Assembly (NCBI GenBank): GCA_937928085.1
Contig: CALFVU010000008.1
Location: forward strand, 248,001-312,000
Reading direction: 5' to 3'
Length of the DNA stretch: 64,000 nt
Source: an uncultured bacterium
GTDB lineage: Bacteria; Spirochaetota; Leptospiria; Leptospirales; Leptonemataceae
Shown: positions 54,161 to 62,907 of the stretch, piece after piece
Layout: each line of letters opens with the position of its first letter
How positions within the stretch are numbered: position 1 is the first letter of the stretch
Made by a program: the position numbers and the translations under genes
The notes under the pieces: model-generated
Database searches by the model: none
What the model saw: only the letters and a program-made list of their open reading frames with translations
What the model was told of the DNA's origin: nothing

Positions 54161-55096
54161 ATGAAAATTCGTACAAAAATTACGGAGATGTTAAGCATTG
54201 ATTATCCTATCCTTGGAGCTCCTATGTTTTTAGTTTCGTATCCAGATTTAGTTGTAGCGGTAAGCGAAGCGGGCGGGATAGGATGTTTCCCAGCCTTAAA
54301 CTATAGAACGATAGATCATCTACGAGAAGGTATAGCGGAGATAAGATCTAGAACAAAAAAACCTATTGGAGTCAATTTAATCCTTCACAAAGATCATAAT
54401 CCGAATTGGAGAAAACAATTTGAAGTTTGTTTAGAATTTAAGGTAGAATTGATCATTACAAGTTTGGGATCTCCAAGAAGTATAATTCAAGAAGCAAAAT
54501 CTAACGGTGCCAAGGTATTTTGTGATGTTACAACCTTACGACATGCTCAAATTGTGGCGAAAGCAGGTGCGGATGCATTAATTGCTGTATGCCATGGTGC
54601 TGGAGGACATGCAGGTACTATATCACCTTACGTACTTATCCCACAACTAAAAGAAGAAATAGGACTTCCAGTAATTGCTGCAGGAGCTATCAGTACAGGT
54701 AAACAAATGCTAGCTTCTTTTGCATTAGGAGCGGATGCGGTTTATATTGGGACAAGATTTATAGCAACACCTGAATCAAAAGCCAGTGAAGAATATAAAA
54801 CTATGATTTTAGAATCTAGTGCTGAAGATTTAGTTTATACAGCAGAAGTAAGTGGTATTCCAGCAAATTGGCTAAAAAAAAGTTTAGAGAAAGCACAAAT
54901 ACAAAAACCTGCTACCATTGCAAATGTAATAGAAGAAGCTCAAATAGAAAAAGAATATAAGCGTTGGAAAGATATATGGTCAGCTGGACAGGGAATTACA
55001 CAAATAAAAGAGATCAAACCTGCTAAAGAAATTATACTAGATATGATCGTAGAATACAAAACAATTTTAGAATCTATTCCGAAAGTGGATGAATAA
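54161..55096 (+). CDS. Nitronate monooxygenase-like FMN enzyme (NPD family)
   Basis: This TIM-barrel flavoenzyme of about 311 residues has the NPD signatures LGAPMFLVSYPDLVVAVSEAGGIG at the N-terminus, CHGAGGHAG near the FMN phosphate, and VIAAGAISTGKQM with ALGADAVYIGTRF. Known members oxidise nitronates such as propionate-3-nitronate, or serve as enoyl reductases (FabK-like) in other branches, so the reaction is not certain. The start at 54161 (MKIRTKITEML) is chosen because GGAG (54146-54149) lies upstream; a TTG at 54122 would add 13 residues. TTGACA at 54096-54101 may be the -35. Confidence 0.88.
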   Translation: MKIRTKITEMLSIDYPILGAPMFLVSYPDLVVAVSEAGGIGCFPALNYRTIDHLREGIAEIRSRTKKPIGVNLILHKDHNPNWRKQFEVCLEFKVELIITSLGSPRSIIQEAKSNGAKVFCDVTTLRHAQIVAKAGADALIAVCHGAGGHAGTISPYVLIPQLKEEIGLPVIAAGAISTGKQMLASFALGADAVYIGTRFIATPESKASEEYKTMILESSAEDLVYTAEVSGIPANWLKKSLEKAQIQKPATIANVIEEAQIEKEYKRWKDIWSAGQGITQIKEIKPAKEIILDMIVEYKTILESIPKVDE

Positions 55097-55103
55097 AAGT
55101 TTT

Positions 55104-56315
55104 TTATTGAAACTCTTCCATAAATATAGGTTCAGGTTTTAATAAAATTTGAGTTTTTTTATAAACAGTATCTTGTATTTTTTTTACAAATTCTTTTAAA
55201 CTTTCTAAATCCCCATTTTTATTGATAATACAAAGGTTATGTTTGGGCGAAATCATAAATCCTTTTTCTTCATAACCTTTGTAGAATCCTGCAAATTCAA
55301 TCAGCCAAGCAGCAGGAATTTTATAAACATGATCTTCTTTAAAAAAAGGAATTTTTAAATTACGATTTTTCGAAATGATTTTTTTTTGTAAATTTAAGAA
55401 TTCTTTTTCTGATAATAGGGGATTTAAAAAAAATGAACCTAAATTTTTAGAAAGTTCATGATTTGCTTCTAAAATCATTCCTTTTTCTCTACGAATTTGA
55501 TATACAGAGTACCTTAGAAGAAAAGACGATAATATAGATTCTTCTAAAACTTTATGGCCTTGAGGAATCATTTTTTTTATTGCTTCTAATTCTTGAGGAT
55601 TTGATAGCTTTTCGTAATAGTATTTTTTTAATTCTTCGTATTGAATTTCTTTTTTTAAATTCGAAAAAAGAAAATGTACACTGCTAATTAAGTATTGATT
55701 GATATGTTTTTTAAAAAAACTATCTCTATACTGAAATTCACACTCTTCTCTTGTAAAGATTTTTTTTTCTAAAGTTCGTAAATCATAAGCTTCTACAAGA
55801 AAGATAAAATTTTTTACTTCTTCTCCATAAGCTCCTACATTTTGTATAGGAACCGCACCTACTTTTCCTGGAATGCCCGATAATGGCTCAAGTCCCCTAA
55901 TCCCATGTAGCAAACAAAAATAAATAAAAGAATCCCAGTGAACTCCACTTTCCACTTTACATTCAATTTGTTTCGAAGGATTTTTTTGAATGAATTCTAT
56001 CAAATTTTTATCTTGCTTAAAAGAATAAAATTCTTGAAAAAGATTTTGTGAAGGTAGTGTATAATAAAATATTTTATCATTCACTTTTATTTCTAATCTA
56101 CATCCTTTTGGGTGCAAGATAATCCCATCCCAGTTGTTTACCACTACTGTATTACTACCTTCTCCTAAAATAAAATATTTGATTTGATTTTTTTGAATCC
56201 ATTCCCAAATAGAATATAAATCTTTTTCTGAGGTAATATCCACCCAGTATTTTGTTGTTCCAGTTAGTTGTAGAGGAGATCGTTCTTTTAAAGATACATT
56301 ACTGAGGATTTTCAT
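55104..56315 (-). CDS. murB: UDP-N-acetylenolpyruvoylglucosamine reductase, type I
   Basis: MurB reduces UDP-GlcNAc-enolpyruvate to UDP-MurNAc with FAD and NADPH for peptidoglycan. LGEGSNTVV (FAD), SGIPGKVGAVPIQNVGAYG, the YRDSFF arginine motif, the proton-donor serine in GSFFLNP, and the C-terminal glutamate in KPEPIF are all present; the last region and length are type I. At 403 residues it is about 60 longer than E. coli MurB, with an extra segment around 85-125. It overlaps mazG by 17 nt in the maf-GGCT-mazG-murB operon. Confidence 0.94.
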   Translation of the reverse strand: MKILSNVSLKERSPLQLTGTTKYWVDITSEKDLYSIWEWIQKNQIKYFILGEGSNTVVVNNWDGIILHPKGCRLEIKVNDKIFYYTLPSQNLFQEFYSFKQDKNLIEFIQKNPSKQIECKVESGVHWDSFIYFCLLHGIRGLEPLSGIPGKVGAVPIQNVGAYGEEVKNFIFLVEAYDLRTLEKKIFTREECEFQYRDSFFKKHINQYLISSVHFLFSNLKKEIQYEELKKYYYEKLSNPQELEAIKKMIPQGHKVLEESILSSFLLRYSVYQIRREKGMILEANHELSKNLGSFFLNPLLSEKEFLNLQKKIISKNRNLKIPFFKEDHVYKIPAAWLIEFAGFYKGYEEKGFMISPKHNLCIINKNGDLESLKEFVKKIQDTVYKKTQILLKPEPIFMEEFQ

Positions 56316-57126
56316 TTTCTTTTGATTTTACTTGTTGATAAATTTCTTCTAAAATTTGTGTTTTGTTATTTTGGTTTTTAAAGTTTTTTTTATAAATTTC
56401 CATTACTTTTCGAAATCTAGAAATAAATTTTTGTATGCTTTTATGCAAAGCTATTTCTGAAGAAATTTCTAAGTGTCTTGCTAAATTTACTATACTGAAC
56501 AATAAATCTCCTAATTCAAGTTCTATTTGATTTTTGTTTTTGTTTTGAATTTCGATTTTTAATTCGTGTAGTTCTTGCTCAATACTGTTGATAATTTCTA
56601 AAAGAAATGTATTGTTTTGGTCTTTTTGCCAATCAAACCCTTCTATACTTGCTTTTAACTGGATTTTATGAGCTCTTAATAAAGCTGGTAAAAATTCTGT
56701 ATCTTCTCCAAATTCTTTTTTTTTAAAGTTTTCCCAATTTTTTAATACATCTTTTGTATTGATTTGTGTTAAGTTTTCAAAAACATGAGGATGACGCTGA
56801 ATCAATTTTTCTATAGTAGAATTATAGATTTCTTCCAAACTAAAATATTTTTTTTCTTGACAAAGATAAATCAAAAAATGAGTTAAAAATAATAAATCCC
56901 CTAGTTCTTCTTTAAGGATTTGAATTTTTTTTTCATTTTCTTTTTCTTCAATTCCTTGTATTACTTCATAAACTTCTTCTAATAATGATGATTGTAAACT
57001 TTTTAAAGTTTGTTCTTTGTCCCAAGGACAATAACTTCGTAAAAGATATATTAAGTAGTAAAGTTTTTCTAGTAAGTTCTTTTTGTTATGTAATTCTTGA
57101 ATTTCAGTAAATTTTTTTTGATCCAT
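56299..57126 (-). CDS. mazG: MazG-type nucleoside triphosphate pyrophosphohydrolase
   Basis: A 275-residue protein with two all-alpha MazG domains. The first has SYCPWDKEQTLKSL, the EEVYEVIQGIEE metal site and KEELGDLLFL; the second has EQELHELKIEIQ and ELGDLLFSIVNLARHL. It hydrolyses (d)NTPs to monophosphates and PPi, cleaning non-canonical nucleotides and moderating stringent signalling in E. coli. It overlaps both neighbours (GGCT by 23 nt, murB by 17 nt). Paired with Maf two genes upstream, it forms a nucleotide house-cleaning cluster. Confidence 0.93.
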   Translation of the reverse strand: MDQKKFTEIQELHNKKNLLEKLYYLIYLLRSYCPWDKEQTLKSLQSSLLEEVYEVIQGIEEKENEKKIQILKEELGDLLFLTHFLIYLCQEKKYFSLEEIYNSTIEKLIQRHPHVFENLTQINTKDVLKNWENFKKKEFGEDTEFLPALLRAHKIQLKASIEGFDWQKDQNNTFLLEIINSIEQELHELKIEIQNKNKNQIELELGDLLFSIVNLARHLEISSEIALHKSIQKFISRFRKVMEIYKKNFKNQNNKTQILEEIYQQVKSKENENPQ

Positions 57127-57580
57127 TAAAATTGCTAAAACTTTCTAAGTAGTATTCTAAATAATTTCCCGAAAGAATTTCTTTATGTCCATTGATTTTC
57201 TTATTATACCAATAAATCCAACAAACAATACTCTGAAACATATTTCTTTTAGCTAAAAATTCTTTAATCTCATTTTTCGAAGGTATATTATTGGTGAGAT
57301 ATACTTTGGTTTGTTTTCTTTTAAACAAAGATTGCTCAATATAATGAGGATTAAAATCTTCGTAATCATCTAAATCAAAAAATAAAACTTCTGGTATTTT
57401 ATAAACTTCTCCAAATACATAAGAATTTTTGTTAGGAATTGCAGCAGGATAAGAGCCTAAATCAAAAAGTTTTCCTCTTACAAATCCTTTTCCAAGAAAA
57501 ACTCCTTCTTGTTGAATTTTTTTATTTAATGGATGTTGAAAAAAAGAAAGCAAAGTACCATATAAAAAGATATTTTCCAT
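57104..57580 (-). CDS. Gamma-glutamylcyclotransferase-like (GGCT/AIG2) protein
   Basis: This 158-residue protein has the family FLYGTL opening (about 5-10), GKLFDLGSYPAAI and LDDYEDF, where the second glutamate region supplies the catalytic acid of GGCT-fold enzymes. Known members release 5-oxoproline from gamma-glutamyl amines, but the specificity of short bacterial members is largely unknown. It lies 7 nt after maf and overlaps mazG. Confidence 0.8.
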   Translation of the reverse strand: MENIFLYGTLLSFFQHPLNKKIQQEGVFLGKGFVRGKLFDLGSYPAAIPNKNSYVFGEVYKIPEVLFFDLDDYEDFNPHYIEQSLFKRKQTKVYLTNNIPSKNEIKEFLAKRNMFQSIVCWIYWYNKKINGHKEILSGNYLEYYLESFSNFNGSKKIY

Positions 57581-57586
57581 ATAATT

Positions 57587-58300
57587 TTAAAAATCAATTT
57601 CGCTTAAAAGAAATCGAATAGCATTTAATGATAAACCAACAATATTTAAAAAGTCACCTACGATAGAATCAATTAAAATAGCACCTTCCGCCTGGATGGC
57701 ATAACCGCCCGCTTTATCCAGTGATTCATTCTTACTAATGTAATTTTCTATTTCTTTATAACTTAATTCTCGAAAAGTAACTAAACTCATTACATCTTTT
57801 GTAATGATCCTTTTATTATGATTTAAAATGCAATGAGAAGTAACTACTGTATGAGTTTTCCCGGATAAAAAAGATAACATTTGAAAAGCTTCCTCTTTCG
57901 TCTGAGGTTTTGTAAAAAAAAATTGATTATAATAAACAAACGTATCTGCTGAAAGGACAAGAAATTTTTCATTTTTTTGTTTTAATTCTTTCCAAGCTAT
58001 TAGTGCTTTTTGTATTGCCAAATTAGAGCATATTTCATGAATTAAATCTTTATGATTTGGAACTTTTGCCTCCCAATACATATCTTTTTTTTCTATAGAA
58101 GTTAAGTTTTTTAAAAATAAATCTTCATTAAAATCGGGTTTTAGAATATGAAACTTTAAACCCCAATTTTCTAAAATCCATTTTCGGCGTAAAGACTGAG
58201 AAGCTAAAAAAACTACTATAGAATCTTTATAAAATTTATGATTCCAATATTCAGAATCTTTCCATTTTTTTTCATAGGTAACAAAATTTTCTGACATCAT
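57587..58300 (-). CDS. maf: Maf-family nucleotide pyrophosphatase
   Basis: This 237-residue protein has the Maf motifs ASQSLRRKWIL, SADTFVYY, TKPQTKEEAFQMLSFLSGKTHTV and GGYAIQ(A)EGA(I), defining a pyrophosphatase acting on dTTP/UTP or modified nucleotides. The N-terminus is about 25 residues longer than typical. Two adjacent ATGs (58300 and 58297) are possible; TTGACT lies 35 nt before the second. It leads the operon with GGCT, mazG and murB. Confidence 0.92.
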   Translation of the reverse strand: MMSENFVTYEKKWKDSEYWNHKFYKDSIVVFLASQSLRRKWILENWGLKFHILKPDFNEDLFLKNLTSIEKKDMYWEAKVPNHKDLIHEICSNLAIQKALIAWKELKQKNEKFLVLSADTFVYYNQFFFTKPQTKEEAFQMLSFLSGKTHTVVTSHCILNHNKRIITKDVMSLVTFRELSYKEIENYISKNESLDKAGGYAIQAEGAILIDSIVGDFLNIVGLSLNAIRFLLSEIDF

Positions 58301-58541
58301 TTTCTAATTTTTCGTTTATTATATTTAGTCAAATATTTCTTTTAAGATTGTACCCATAACAAAATAGAAAAAAAATTTTCGATTTCTTAAAATCAAAAAC
58401 TTTTACATCAGATTATAAATTTAAATGATTTTCTTATAAGAAAAAGTACACATTTTGCTTAATTTGTTAGCAAAAGACTTGAAATTTTGTAAGGTATGTT
58501 TTTTGCTACTTAATTATCAAAATTACTAAAGGAGGAAAATA
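58301..58541. other. Promoter region between maf and the barrel gene
   Basis: An AT-rich 241-nt divergent region. It holds the maf TTGACT element (58332-58327, minus strand), two palindromes (58429-58444 and 58453-58475), TTGAAA at 58479-58484, and the strong SD of the downstream gene at 58528-58535. No gene or known riboswitch was found. Confidence 0.55.
58429..58475 (+). promoter_or_regulatory. Two palindromes upstream of the barrel gene
   Basis: TTTTCTTATAAGAAAA (58429-58444) is a perfect 16-bp palindrome. TTTTGCT (58453-58459) and AGCAAAA (58469-58475) form a perfect 7-bp inverted repeat with a 9-nt gap, just before the TTGAAA at 58479. Both are plausible operators for a dimeric repressor or activator; the regulator is unknown. 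AT-rich palindromes can arise by chance. Confidence 0.35.
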
Positions 58542-59678
58542 ATGAAAGTTTCAAATCTTTTTCGATTTCGATTTTTTATCGTCACTTTTTTTCTATGTAT
58601 AACTATGTTGTTTTCAGACGAAAAAGCAAGCATTGATGTTAATCTAAATTTTGTTTCGAATTATGTTTGGCGAGGGCATGATTTTTTTAGAAATTATGCA
58701 ATCCAAAAACAAAAATCTTTCGGTCCTCATTCTGGAGCTTGGGCATTTCAACCCAGTATTACCTGGAATACACCACTAGAAGGACTTTATGTAAATTTAT
58801 TCTCTTCAATTGCATTGCAGGGCAGAGAAGATGTAGATGTTGATAAAAGAATTCAAACTCAACCATCTGGTCCTTTTATCAATGATAGAATTTCTCTGTT
58901 AGACCCAAACTTAGATGTAGTCAATGATATAGTAACAAATCTCCCTACTTCTGGACTTATTTTAAATTATGCTAATACTCCAAATTTTTATAAAGAGTTG
59001 GTAGGATTAAAAAGAAATGATGAATTAGATATTACCATAGGTTACGAAAAAGAAACCAAGGTGGGAACTATAGCTTTTGGAATAATTCACTATAAATATG
59101 CTAATTCAATTACTATTTCTCAACCTTATGGAACAGAAGTTTTTCTTAAATATAGTTTTCCAGTAATTAGTAATCTTTCGATAAGTATTTATGAGGACAT
59201 TAGGATTGATACCCTTTATTATTCTGTAGATTATTCTGGAAAGTATGATCTTACCAAAGATTTTTCCTCGTCTTATTCTTTATCAGTGGGGTATTATGTT
59301 TTAGACAAAGTCAAAGGTATCAGTGATATAACTCTTAATTATACAGTTCATCATAGCCTTGGTTTATCTTTTGGAATCAATGTAGCGTTGACACCTAATA
59401 CACAAATACAAGAATATTATTGGGGAGCAGGTGATCCTATTAATGGAGAAAATTTTAATACAAAACTTCCAATAGAAATCAATGGTCTAAGTTCGATTTA
59501 TGATGGCAAAATAGCAGATCCTTCCAGAACTTTAGGACCTGTCAATGAATATGTCAATTCTATAATTACTAATGAAATTGCTAATGCAATAGGATTACCT
59601 TATACCTATACACCTAGACAGGAACTTCCAAAATATTATTGGTGGATTTCAATAGGATATTCAGTTTCTTTTGAATGA
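58542..59678 (+). CDS. Putative outer-membrane barrel protein (TorF-like)
   Basis: These 378 residues comprise a signal peptide (about 1-26, ending LFS-DEK) and a strand-rich domain beginning SIDVNLNFVSNYVWRGHDFF. The NYVWRG motif is typical of the TorF/Gcw_chp group of outer-membrane proteins of unknown function. Later strands (YSVDYSGKYDL, HSLGLSFGINVAL, WWISIGYSVSF) fit a barrel. It has a perfect SD (AAAGGAGG). The palindromes upstream suggest regulated expression. It ends at a hairpin shared with the convergent GGDEF gene. Confidence 0.7.
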   Translation: MKVSNLFRFRFFIVTFFLCITMLFSDEKASIDVNLNFVSNYVWRGHDFFRNYAIQKQKSFGPHSGAWAFQPSITWNTPLEGLYVNLFSSIALQGREDVDVDKRIQTQPSGPFINDRISLLDPNLDVVNDIVTNLPTSGLILNYANTPNFYKELVGLKRNDELDITIGYEKETKVGTIAFGIIHYKYANSITISQPYGTEVFLKYSFPVISNLSISIYEDIRIDTLYYSVDYSGKYDLTKDFSSSYSLSVGYYVLDKVKGISDITLNYTVHHSLGLSFGINVALTPNTQIQEYYWGAGDPINGENFNTKLPIEINGLSSIYDGKIADPSRTLGPVNEYVNSIITNEIANAIGLPYTYTPRQELPKYYWWISIGYSVSFE

Positions 59679-59686
59679 ATCTAAAT

Positions 59687-59707
59687 CCTCTCCTATGTTT
59701 GGAGAGG
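59687..59707. terminator. Possible bidirectional hairpin terminator
   Basis: CCTCTCC (59687-59693), a 7-nt loop, then GGAGAGG (59701-59707): a perfect 7-bp stem between convergent genes. The T tracts on either side are poor, so efficiency may be low or the hairpin may mainly stabilise 3' ends. Confidence 0.55.
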
Positions 59708-59708
59708 T

Positions 59709-61001
59709 TCATAAAAATTCTACTCTATTTCTTCCTTTTTCTTTAGCTAAATATAAAGCTTTATCCGCTCTATCGATCAAAGTGGTTAAATAATCTTCTT
59801 GTTTAAATATCGTAATTCCAATACTAACAGTTAAATTAATTGATTTTTGATGAGCTGAGAAGTATTCTTCTACAATACGTCTAATTTTTTCTGCAAATAA
59901 TAGCAGTTTTTCTTTAGTGGTTTCTGTGGTTAAAATCATAAATTCTTCTCCACCCCAACGAGCAAAAAAATCAGATTTTCGAATATGATTTTTAACTAAT
60001 TCAGTAAATTCTTTCAAAATTTCATCTCCAATAAGATGCCCATAAGTATCATTAATTTGTTTAAAATGATCTAAATCCATAAGAAGTAAACCAAAAGCTT
60101 GTAGTTCTTTATATCGTTTATGTTTTTCTATGTGAAATTCCAAAATCGTATGGAAATGGTGCCGATTATAGATACCTGTTAAAAAATCATAAGTTGCTAA
60201 TTCTTTTAATTTTTCTTTTTGTTTTTCCAGTAAAGTTATATCGTAAAATAAAACTATAGTATAATCGGCATTTAAAGAGAAATCATATAAAGAAATACTA
60301 AAAATATGATTTTCTTTTGTTGTATAATTTTGTATGATAACTTTTCTTTGTTCGGGGGGAGCTTCTTTTACTTTTGTTAACCAATCAATAGAATTTTGAA
60401 TATAACCTTCTTTATTTACAAAAAATTCACAGATACATTTATGTTCTTTTTTTAGTTCTAATAAATCAGAAAAACCAATAAATTGTAAACCGTATTGATT
60501 AAGAGCAAAAAGTTCTGTACCATTCGTAATTACAACAATAATCTCTAAAGAATTTAAAATTGATTCGATTAACTGAAATTGTCTTTTAATTTTTTCTTGA
60601 TAAATATAAATTTTTTTTATTTCTCCGATTGTATTTAACAGTTCTTCGATTTGGATAGGTTTAGAAATAAATTGGTATACGCCTTTAGAAATAGCATCTT
60701 TCAAAAATTCTTTTTCATCATGAGCGGAAAGAATGATGGTATAAAAATGATTATGTATTTTTTTTAATTCTTCTATCATTGTTAGACCATCCATATTTGG
60801 CATTCGAATATCTGTAATTATAATAGAAGGAAGAAATTCTTTAAATTTTTTTATACCATCTAAACCATCTTCAGCGGTAATAACATTTTTATAATGGAGA
60901 TTTAAAATTTTTTTTAAATATTCTCTAGAAATTTTACTATCCTCTACAATAAGAATTTTTATTTCATCTAAAATCTCTAAAATTTGGTAATCAACTTGCA
61001 T
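59709..61001 (-). CDS. Response regulator with GGDEF diguanylate cyclase domain
   Basis: This 430-residue protein has a receiver domain (about 14-130; phospho-acceptor Asp64 in IIITDIRMPNMDG, Lys in SKPIQ), a PAS-like middle (about 140-260) and a C-terminal GGDEF domain (about 270-430) with the active GGEEF motif near 349-353. An RxxD inhibitory site (RKSD) lies five residues earlier. It would make c-di-GMP under control of phosphorylation and be product-inhibited. It starts 7 nt after the histidine kinase, its likely cognate partner. Confidence 0.93.
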   Translation of the reverse strand: MQVDYQILEILDEIKILIVEDSKISREYLKKILNLHYKNVITAEDGLDGIKKFKEFLPSIIITDIRMPNMDGLTMIEELKKIHNHFYTIILSAHDEKEFLKDAISKGVYQFISKPIQIEELLNTIGEIKKIYIYQEKIKRQFQLIESILNSLEIIVVITNGTELFALNQYGLQFIGFSDLLELKKEHKCICEFFVNKEGYIQNSIDWLTKVKEAPPEQRKVIIQNYTTKENHIFSISLYDFSLNADYTIVLFYDITLLEKQKEKLKELATYDFLTGIYNRHHFHTILEFHIEKHKRYKELQAFGLLLMDLDHFKQINDTYGHLIGDEILKEFTELVKNHIRKSDFFARWGGEEFMILTTETTKEKLLLFAEKIRRIVEEYFSAHQKSINLTVSIGITIFKQEDYLTTLIDRADKALYLAKEKGRNRVEFL

Positions 61002-61007
61002 AGAAAT

Positions 61008-62903
61008 TTATCGAAATTTTATTATAAAACTGGTTCCTTGATCCGATTCTGAATTTGCACAATAGAATATATCTGCATTCATTTTATTTAAAATCTTCTT
61101 CGTAATATATAATCCCAATCCGGTTCCTTCTATTTTTTTTGTAGTTACATAAGGAAAAAAAAGTTTATTTTGAATTTCGGAGGGTATGCCCTTACCATTA
61201 TCGAATATTTTAATAATCTTATTTTTTGGATTAATCTTAATTTCGATTTTGCCTGTGAAATCAGGATGATTATTTTTTCTTTCAATAATTGCATCTATTG
61301 AATTATTAATCAGATTTAGAATGCATTGATTAAATTGATTAGGATTTCCATAAACAATAAAGTCTTTATCATCTAAAAATAAAGAGATTTGATTTTTTTT
61401 AAGAATGAAATTAATGATTTTAAGGCTTTTTTGTATTTGTTCTCTTACTGAGAAGAATGATATATCTTGAGTTTCTTTGTAAAAATCTCGAAATTCTTCC
61501 AAGGTTAGATTCATAAAATGAATTTGATCTATGATATCATCAACAACATTTGAAAAAGTATTTTTTTGTATTTCCTCTAATTTTGTTAATTCTTTTAAAT
61601 AATAAGCCATCATTTGAATTGATTGCAAAGGCTGTTTCCATTGATGAGTGATAGCAGTAAGACTCTCTCCAATAGCAGCTAGTTTGGATTGATGCAATAA
61701 TAATTCTTCTTTTTCCTTTTTTTCAATTTCAATTTTTTTAATTTCTGTTATGTTGTCTAAAAAAACCAAATAAAAAATCTCTTCTTGATTTTCCCAATTT
61801 CTAAAAGAAGTAATATTTATATGATAAATTTGATTAGGAAATTTTTTTAGGCGAACTTCGTAAGAGATTTTGTGAAATCCTATTTTTAAAAGACTTTGTA
61901 TGTCAGTTCCTTTTAGAAGTTCAAAATGGCTAAAAAAATTATGTTTTATTTCTTCAATTCCTAATGGTTTTAAAAGTTGAATCATTTTTTGATTATACTC
62001 AATTAAATCCAGACCTTGAATAATACCTATTCCTATAGTTATGTTTTCGAAAATAAGCTGATATTGTTTAAATAACTTAACTCTTTCTTGAATTTGCATC
62101 TCTAAAATGTTATTTAAATTAGTTGTTAATTGTCTTAGGTTTTCTTGAAATTGAACTTTTTCGCTAATATCGTGAATAATAAAAAAAAGAAACGTTTTAT
62201 CTTTTAGCTTTATAGGGGTAGAATGTACTTCTACATCTTTTATCATCCCATTTGCTAATTTATGTTTCAAAAGAAAATAATTTTGCTCTCCAAACATTGC
62301 TTGTCGGATTTTTATCTTGATCTCTTCTTTAGAAAGAGTATTGATATCATATATCTTCATTTTTAAAAAATCTTCTTTTGAATAGCCATAAAATTTACAT
62401 GCTGATTGGTTTACATTAATAATCGAACCATCGATGGAATTAATTAAAAGCATAACAGCAGAATGTTGTTCAAAGATATTTAAATAAAATTCTAAGTCAG
62501 CTTTCACTTGTTCTTGATGTTGAATTTCTTTTGTTATGTCAAACACATAACCAATATATAATTCTGGGGTGTCGTTTTTATATTTACATATTGTGTAATC
62601 CTGAACCCAAAGTTTTTCACCATTTTTGGTTATTATTCTATACGGTGCATGCTTCCATCTTCTTTTTTTTAACACTATTGAATATTTTTGTACTTCTTGT
62701 ATTACTTTTGGTAAATCTTGTGGATCAATTAAGTCTTTATAATTGATTTTGTTTTCTATCCACTCCTGTTTTGTATATCCTGTTAATTCTTCTACGTTAT
62801 TCGTCACAAAAGATACGTTCCATTCTGAAGATGGCAACCAATGAAAAATCACAATCGGACCTTCGGAAAATAATTCTTCTATATAAGAAGATTCTTTTTC
62901 CAT
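61008..62903 (-). CDS. PAS-domain sensor histidine kinase
   Basis: These 631 residues comprise three PAS domains (about 10-130, 135-255 and 275-395; the first with WVQDYTICK and the second with FYGYSKEDFLKMKI), a dimerisation box with ITHQWKQPLQSI (phosphorylated His420), and an HATPase domain (NLINNSIDAI, DNGKGIP, GTGLGLYI). No transmembrane helix is visible, so it is probably a cytoplasmic sensor. No cofactor-binding residue was identified in the PAS domains. It lies 4 nt after the aldehyde dehydrogenase gene and 6 nt before the GGDEF regulator, so the three probably form one operon. Confidence 0.93.
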   Translation of the reverse strand: MEKESSYIEELFSEGPIVIFHWLPSSEWNVSFVTNNVEELTGYTKQEWIENKINYKDLIDPQDLPKVIQEVQKYSIVLKKRRWKHAPYRIITKNGEKLWVQDYTICKYKNDTPELYIGYVFDITKEIQHQEQVKADLEFYLNIFEQHSAVMLLINSIDGSIINVNQSACKFYGYSKEDFLKMKIYDINTLSKEEIKIKIRQAMFGEQNYFLLKHKLANGMIKDVEVHSTPIKLKDKTFLFFIIHDISEKVQFQENLRQLTTNLNNILEMQIQERVKLFKQYQLIFENITIGIGIIQGLDLIEYNQKMIQLLKPLGIEEIKHNFFSHFELLKGTDIQSLLKIGFHKISYEVRLKKFPNQIYHINITSFRNWENQEEIFYLVFLDNITEIKKIEIEKKEKEELLLHQSKLAAIGESLTAITHQWKQPLQSIQMMAYYLKELTKLEEIQKNTFSNVVDDIIDQIHFMNLTLEEFRDFYKETQDISFFSVREQIQKSLKIINFILKKNQISLFLDDKDFIVYGNPNQFNQCILNLINNSIDAIIERKNNHPDFTGKIEIKINPKNKIIKIFDNGKGIPSEIQNKLFFPYVTTKKIEGTGLGLYITKKILNKMNADIFYCANSESDQGTSFIIKFR

Positions 62904-62907
62904 GTTA

